Source: Clostridiales bacterium (GTDB taxonomy: Bacteria; Bacillota_A; Clostridia; Christensenellales; Aristaeellaceae). Taken from it: a stretch of DNA of 18,891 nucleotides. The position numbers and the translations under genes are program-made. The notes below the pieces were generated by a model, which did no database searches, had not been told where the DNA came from, and saw nothing but the letters and a program-made list of their open reading frames with translations. Every line of letters begins with the position of its first letter. Position 1 is the first letter of the stretch. Below are positions 16,007 through 18,891 of the stretch, piece after piece. Location: contig JAAYZL010000043.1 in the NCBI GenBank assembly GCA_012514855.1, forward strand, positions 1 through 18,891. Direction: 5' to 3'.

Positions 16007-17101
16007 ATGCGCATCGTGGTCGGCATGTCCGGCGGCGTCGACTCGTCCGTCGCGGCGCTGTTGCTAAAGCGCGAGGGGCACGACGTGATCGGCGTGTTCA
16101 TGAACAACTGGGAGGAGAAGGACGAGGGGGGCGTGTGCGCGTCGGAGAGGGACTGGTCGGACGTGCGCAGGGTCTGCGACGCGATCAAAATCCCGTACTA
16201 CGCGGTCAACTTCGCGAAGGAGTACCGCGAGCGCGTGTTCGGGCGCTTCCTAGACGAGTACCGAAGGGGACGCACGCCGAACCCGGACGTGCTGTGCAAC
16301 CGCGAGATCAAGTTCTCGGCGTTCCTCGACTTCGCGGAGAAGCTGGGCGCGGACAGGCTCGCGACCGGGCATTTCGCGCGCATCGGCCGCGACGGGGACG
16401 AATACACTCTCTTGAGGTCGGCGGACGAGAACAAGGATCAGACGTACTTCCTGTACATGATCCCGCAGCGCGCGCTGTCGAAGGCGCTGTTTCCGGTCGG
16501 CGGGCTTGTGAAGGGCGAGGTGCGGGGGATCGCGCGGGCGGCGGGGCTGCCGGTGTCGGAGAAGAAGGACTCGACCGGCATCTGCTTCATCGGCGAGCGC
16601 AATTTCAAGCGGTTTCTCGCGGGCTACCTGCCCGCGCAGCCGGGCGACATCGTGACATCGAAGGGCGAACCCGTGGGAAGGCACGACGGGCTCCTGTACT
16701 ACACGCTCGGCCAGCGGCGCGGGCTCGGGATCGGCGCGTCCGGCGACGGGCGGCGCTGGTTCGTCGTCGAGAAGGACCTCGGGCGCAACCGCCTCGTCGT
16801 CGAGCAGGGCGCGGACTCCCCGCGGTTGTACGCAAAAAGCGCGGAGGCGTCGGAGCTCCACTGGCTCGCCGGCCATCCCCCGGTTCCGGACGGCGTGCCG
16901 CTCTCCTGCCGGGTCAGGCTGCGCCACCGGCAGCCGCTGCAGGAATGCGAGCTCGTCCTCGAAGGCGGCGCCGCGCGGCTTTCGTTCTCCGCCCCGCAGC
17001 GCGCGGTCACGCCGGGGCAGGCGGCGGTGTTCTATATCGGCGAGCGCTGCCTCGGCGGCGCGACCGTCGACCGCGCGGAACAGGCAAATGGGCAAATGTA
17101 A
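16007..17101 (+). CDS. mnmA: tRNA-specific 2-thiouridylase
   Basis: MnmA adds the 2-thio group to U34 of tRNA Lys, Glu and Gln, taking sulfur from a cysteine desulfurase relay. The 364 residues include the ATP-binding PP-loop SGGVDSS (8-14), the cysteine C97 in NPDVLCNREIKF, and the second catalytic cysteine C193 in STGICFIGER, followed by the beta-barrel C-terminal half. AAAGGAGG lies 6 bp before the ATG. It acts on the same nucleotide as MnmE, whose gene lies on the other side of the stator-like operon. No separate promoter is seen between it and the preceding terminator, so expression may depend on read-through. Confidence 0.97.
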   Translation: MRIVVGMSGGVDSSVAALLLKREGHDVIGVFMNNWEEKDEGGVCASERDWSDVRRVCDAIKIPYYAVNFAKEYRERVFGRFLDEYRRGRTPNPDVLCNREIKFSAFLDFAEKLGADRLATGHFARIGRDGDEYTLLRSADENKDQTYFLYMIPQRALSKALFPVGGLVKGEVRGIARAAGLPVSEKKDSTGICFIGERNFKRFLAGYLPAQPGDIVTSKGEPVGRHDGLLYYTLGQRRGLGIGASGDGRRWFVVEKDLGRNRLVVEQGADSPRLYAKSAEASELHWLAGHPPVPDGVPLSCRVRLRHRQPLQECELVLEGGAARLSFSAPQRAVTPGQAAVFYIGERCLGGATVDRAEQANGQM

Positions 17102-17123
17102 GAGAATTTTCATGGAAGAGGAC

Positions 17124-17152
17124 TGGTCATTCCGGTACACATGTGTTATAAT
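17124..17152 (+). promoter_or_regulatory. Sigma-A promoter of the coiled-coil gene
   Basis: TGGTCA at 17124-17129, a 17-bp spacer, then consensus TATAAT at 17147-17152 preceded by TGT, which makes an extended -10. The transcript would start near 17159, about 47 bp before the ATG. Confidence 0.8.
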
Positions 17153-17205
17153 CTTGCTATATTCCACATGTATGCACATTTACGAAGCTGTTAGGAGGCC
17201 GTCTC

Positions 17206-18891
17206 ATGGAGCGCAAGAACAAGATTTGGCTGGCGGTTTTGCTGGTACTGCTCGTCGCGGCGATCGCGGCGGTGGTCATCGTCAACAACGAGAAGACGCA
17301 GAAGGCCGCGCAGCTTGTGAGTACCAGCGCGCTACTGGAAGAGGAGCGCGGAAAGTACATGACGCTCGAAGAGGCGCTCGCCGAGGCGACCGGCCAGGTC
17401 GAACAGCTTTCCCAGGACAAGGAGGCGCTCGAGGGCGAGCTCGGCCAGTTGAACGCGAAGCTGGCCGAGACGGAGGGCGCGCTTTCCGCGGCCACCGCGG
17501 AGGCGGCCTCGAAGGGAGAGTCGCTTTCGGAGGCCGAGACGCAGATCGAGGACCTGAAGGTGCAGGTGTTCGACCTCGAGGCCGCGAAGCAGCAGAAGGA
17601 AACCGAGATTCAGGCGGTCTCCGCCGGGCTTCGGACGAAGGAACAGGAAGCCGCCCAGCTCACGGCCGAATTGACGGCCAAGAAGGGCGAGGTCGAGCAA
17701 CTGACGGCCGAACTGATCGAGAAGACCGGCAAGATCACCGGGATCGAGGCGGAGTTGACCGAGAAGACCGGCAGGATCACCGAGATCGAGGCGGAGCTTG
17801 CGCAGAAATCCGGCGAGATCACCGGGATCAAGGCGGAGCTGACCGAGAAGACCGGGGAGATCGCCGGGATCGAGGCGGAGCTTGCGGAAAAGGCCGGGAC
17901 GATCGGCGAACTGGAGGCGGAACTGGAGGGGAAGGCCGCCGAGGTCGAGGCCGTGAGCGCGGAGTTGGCGGTGAAAGCCGCCGAGGTCGAGGCCGTGAGC
18001 GCGGAGCTGACGCAAAAATCCGGCAGGATCAGCGAGATCGAGGCGGAATTGATCGAGAAGACCGGGGCGATTGCCGAGATCGAGGCGGAGCTTGCGGAAA
18101 AGACCGGGACGATCGGCGAACTGGAGGCGGCGCTGGCGGCGAAGGCCGCCGAGGTCGAGGCCGTGAGCGCGGAGTTGATCGAGAAGACCGGGACGGTCGG
18201 CGAACTGGAGACGGCGCTGACGGAGAAGTCCGGCAAGATCACCGAAATCGAGGCCGAGCTCACAGAGAAGTCCGGCGTGATCGGCGAGATCGAGGCGGAG
18301 CTGATCGAGAAGACCGGAGCGATCGGCGAACTGGAGACGGCGCTGACGGAGAAGTCCGAGCAGATCAACGCCATGACCGTTGAGCTCGAGCAGAGGGTCG
18401 TCGAGGCGGAGGCGCTCAAGGCGAGCATCGACGCGCTCGCGACGACCCCGAGCACCGAGGAATTGGCCGGGAAGATCGCCGCGCTCGAGGTCGAGCTGTC
18501 CGAGCGCGAGCAGAAGATCGAAGAACTCCAGGCCGAGATCGTCGAGGCGCGGCTTCCGGAGCCGACGCCCATCGCGCCGGTCGAGGTGGACGTGATTCCG
18601 AGCCTGCAGGAGGAAAAGGCGGCCGAGATTCAGACGGCCATCGTCGAGGCCGAGGTGCGGCTCGCCGAATTGAATACGGCGATTGGGCAGAAGCAGATCG
18701 AGGTCGAGCGGCTGAACGCGGAGATCGTGGTGAAGCAACAGGAACTCGAGGCCGCCGCCGTGACGCCCGCGCCGGCCGTGACCGAGGCGCCCAAGCCCGT
18801 GGAGACCGAGGCGCCCAAGCCCGTGGAGACCGAGACGCCCAAGCCCGTGGAGACCGAAGCGCCCAAGCCCGTGGAGACCGAGGCGCCCAAG
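17206..18891 (+). CDS. Membrane-anchored repeat coiled-coil protein, 3'-truncated by the window edge
   Basis: The frame is open from the ATG at 17206 (AGGAGG at 17193-17198) to the last base, giving at least 562 residues without a stop. After MERKNK there is one TM helix (about 7-26), then a continuous Glu/Lys/Ala-rich coiled coil. From residue 154 to 391 it is built of seventeen exact 14-residue units of the type AEL-x-E-K-T/S-G-x-I-x-E-I/L-E, two heptads each. A less regular coil follows, then a break at LPEPTPIAPVEV (about 447-458), another coil, and 8-residue EAPKPVET repeats running off the end. The Pro/Lys/Glu/Thr repeats suggest a wall-spanning linker before an unseen C-terminal domain. 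The family is unrecognised; candidates are a surface, division or wall-hydrolase protein. The anti-sense open frames over it are composition shadows. Confidence 0.87.
   Translation, partial: MERKNKIWLAVLLVLLVAAIAAVVIVNNEKTQKAAQLVSTSALLEEERGKYMTLEEALAEATGQVEQLSQDKEALEGELGQLNAKLAETEGALSAATAEAASKGESLSEAETQIEDLKVQVFDLEAAKQQKETEIQAVSAGLRTKEQEAAQLTAELTAKKGEVEQLTAELIEKTGKITGIEAELTEKTGRITEIEAELAQKSGEITGIKAELTEKTGEIAGIEAELAEKAGTIGELEAELEGKAAEVEAVSAELAVKAAEVEAVSAELTQKSGRISEIEAELIEKTGAIAEIEAELAEKTGTIGELEAALAAKAAEVEAVSAELIEKTGTVGELETALTEKSGKITEIEAELTEKSGVIGEIEAELIEKTGAIGELETALTEKSEQINAMTVELEQRVVEAEALKASIDALATTPSTEELAGKIAALEVELSEREQKIEELQAEIVEARLPEPTPIAPVEVDVIPSLQEEKAAEIQTAIVEAEVRLAELNTAIGQKQIEVERLNAEIVVKQQELEAAAVTPAPAVTEAPKPVETEAPKPVETETPKPVETEAPKPVETEAPK
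17665..18378 (+). repeat. Seventeen tandem 42-bp units coding 14-residue coiled-coil repeats
   Basis: Units start every 42 bp from 17665 to 18337 with no indels, each reading (A/T)-(E/A)-L at its start. Copies differ in clusters: units 6-7 (17875-17958) and 11-12 (18085-18168) are near-identical at an offset of 210 bp, and units 13-14 and 16-17 repeat at an offset of 126 bp. This indicates both old tandem growth and later segmental duplication. Confidence 0.92.
18784..18891 (+). repeat. 24-bp tandem repeat coding EAPKPVET, cut by the window edge
   Basis: Four full units and a half unit with the core GCGCCCAAGCCCGTGGAGAC recur every 24 bp from 18784. Differences are single bases (GAG/GAA, GCG/ACG). 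The array continues past the edge, so copy number is unknown. Confidence 0.93.

Noticed and set aside
17332..18738. Minus-strand frames of 468 and 320 codons with Leu/Asp- or Ser-rich periodic sequence
   Set aside because: They are reverse readings of the 42-bp repeats. The plus-strand frame has promoter, ribosome binding site, TM start and heptads.

Overview
This is a GC-rich chromosomal window that covers the replication origin of what looks like a high-GC member of the Bacillota (class Clostridia, possibly a Christensenellales- or Oscillospirales-like gut lineage; the rank below class is a guess). The basis is dnaA-dnaN with split DnaA-box clusters and a DnaA-trio/AT-rich unwinding element, strong AGGAGG ribosome binding sites, sigma-A promoters with 17-bp spacers, SpoIIIE/FtsK-type and RimO/PgsA proteins of Gram-positive style, and short intrinsic terminators. 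The housekeeping genes read as intact, with no insertion sequences, tRNA, rRNA or CRISPR visible.

Layout, left to right. (1) 3-3923, plus strand: the 3' three quarters of gyrA, a secreted WG-repeat protein and an acyltransferase-3 family membrane protein, each apparently its own transcription unit. (2) 3986-8372, minus strand: a tightly coupled operon ftsK-rimO-pgsA with ATGA overlaps, read from a near-consensus promoter beside the origin. (3) 8373-8657 and 9969-10128: the two halves of oriC flanking dnaA. The left half holds two helically phased series of DnaA-box-like 9-mers (11-12 bp steps). The right half holds adjacent DnaA boxes, a GC clamp, three tandem CTA (DnaA-trio) triplets and a TTATATATATAA tract just before dnaN. 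(4) 10129-12588: dnaN followed at once by mnmE, a tRNA U34 modification GTPase. (5) 12731-15963: a three-gene operon resembling the motor half of Zorya anti-phage systems: a ZorA-like MotA/TolQ/ExbB protein with a roughly 325-residue helical tail, a ZorB-like OmpA-family protein with a TM aspartate and an added coiled coil, and a novel single-pass membrane protein. No ZorC, D or E homologue is seen in the window. (6) 16007-17101: mnmA, the U34 thiolase, just behind an intrinsic terminator. (7) 17206 to the right edge: an open-ended membrane-anchored coiled-coil protein made of seventeen 42-bp (14-residue) units and a 24-bp Pro/Lys-rich repeat.

Functionally the window combines initiation and processivity (dnaA, dnaN), topology (gyrA) and terminal segregation (ftsK) with translation fidelity (rimO, mnmE, mnmA) and envelope functions (pgsA, acyltransferase, stator-like operon, coiled-coil protein). 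The most interesting parts are the stripped-down ZorAB-like operon with an unknown third partner, and the unusually regular DnaA-site architecture.
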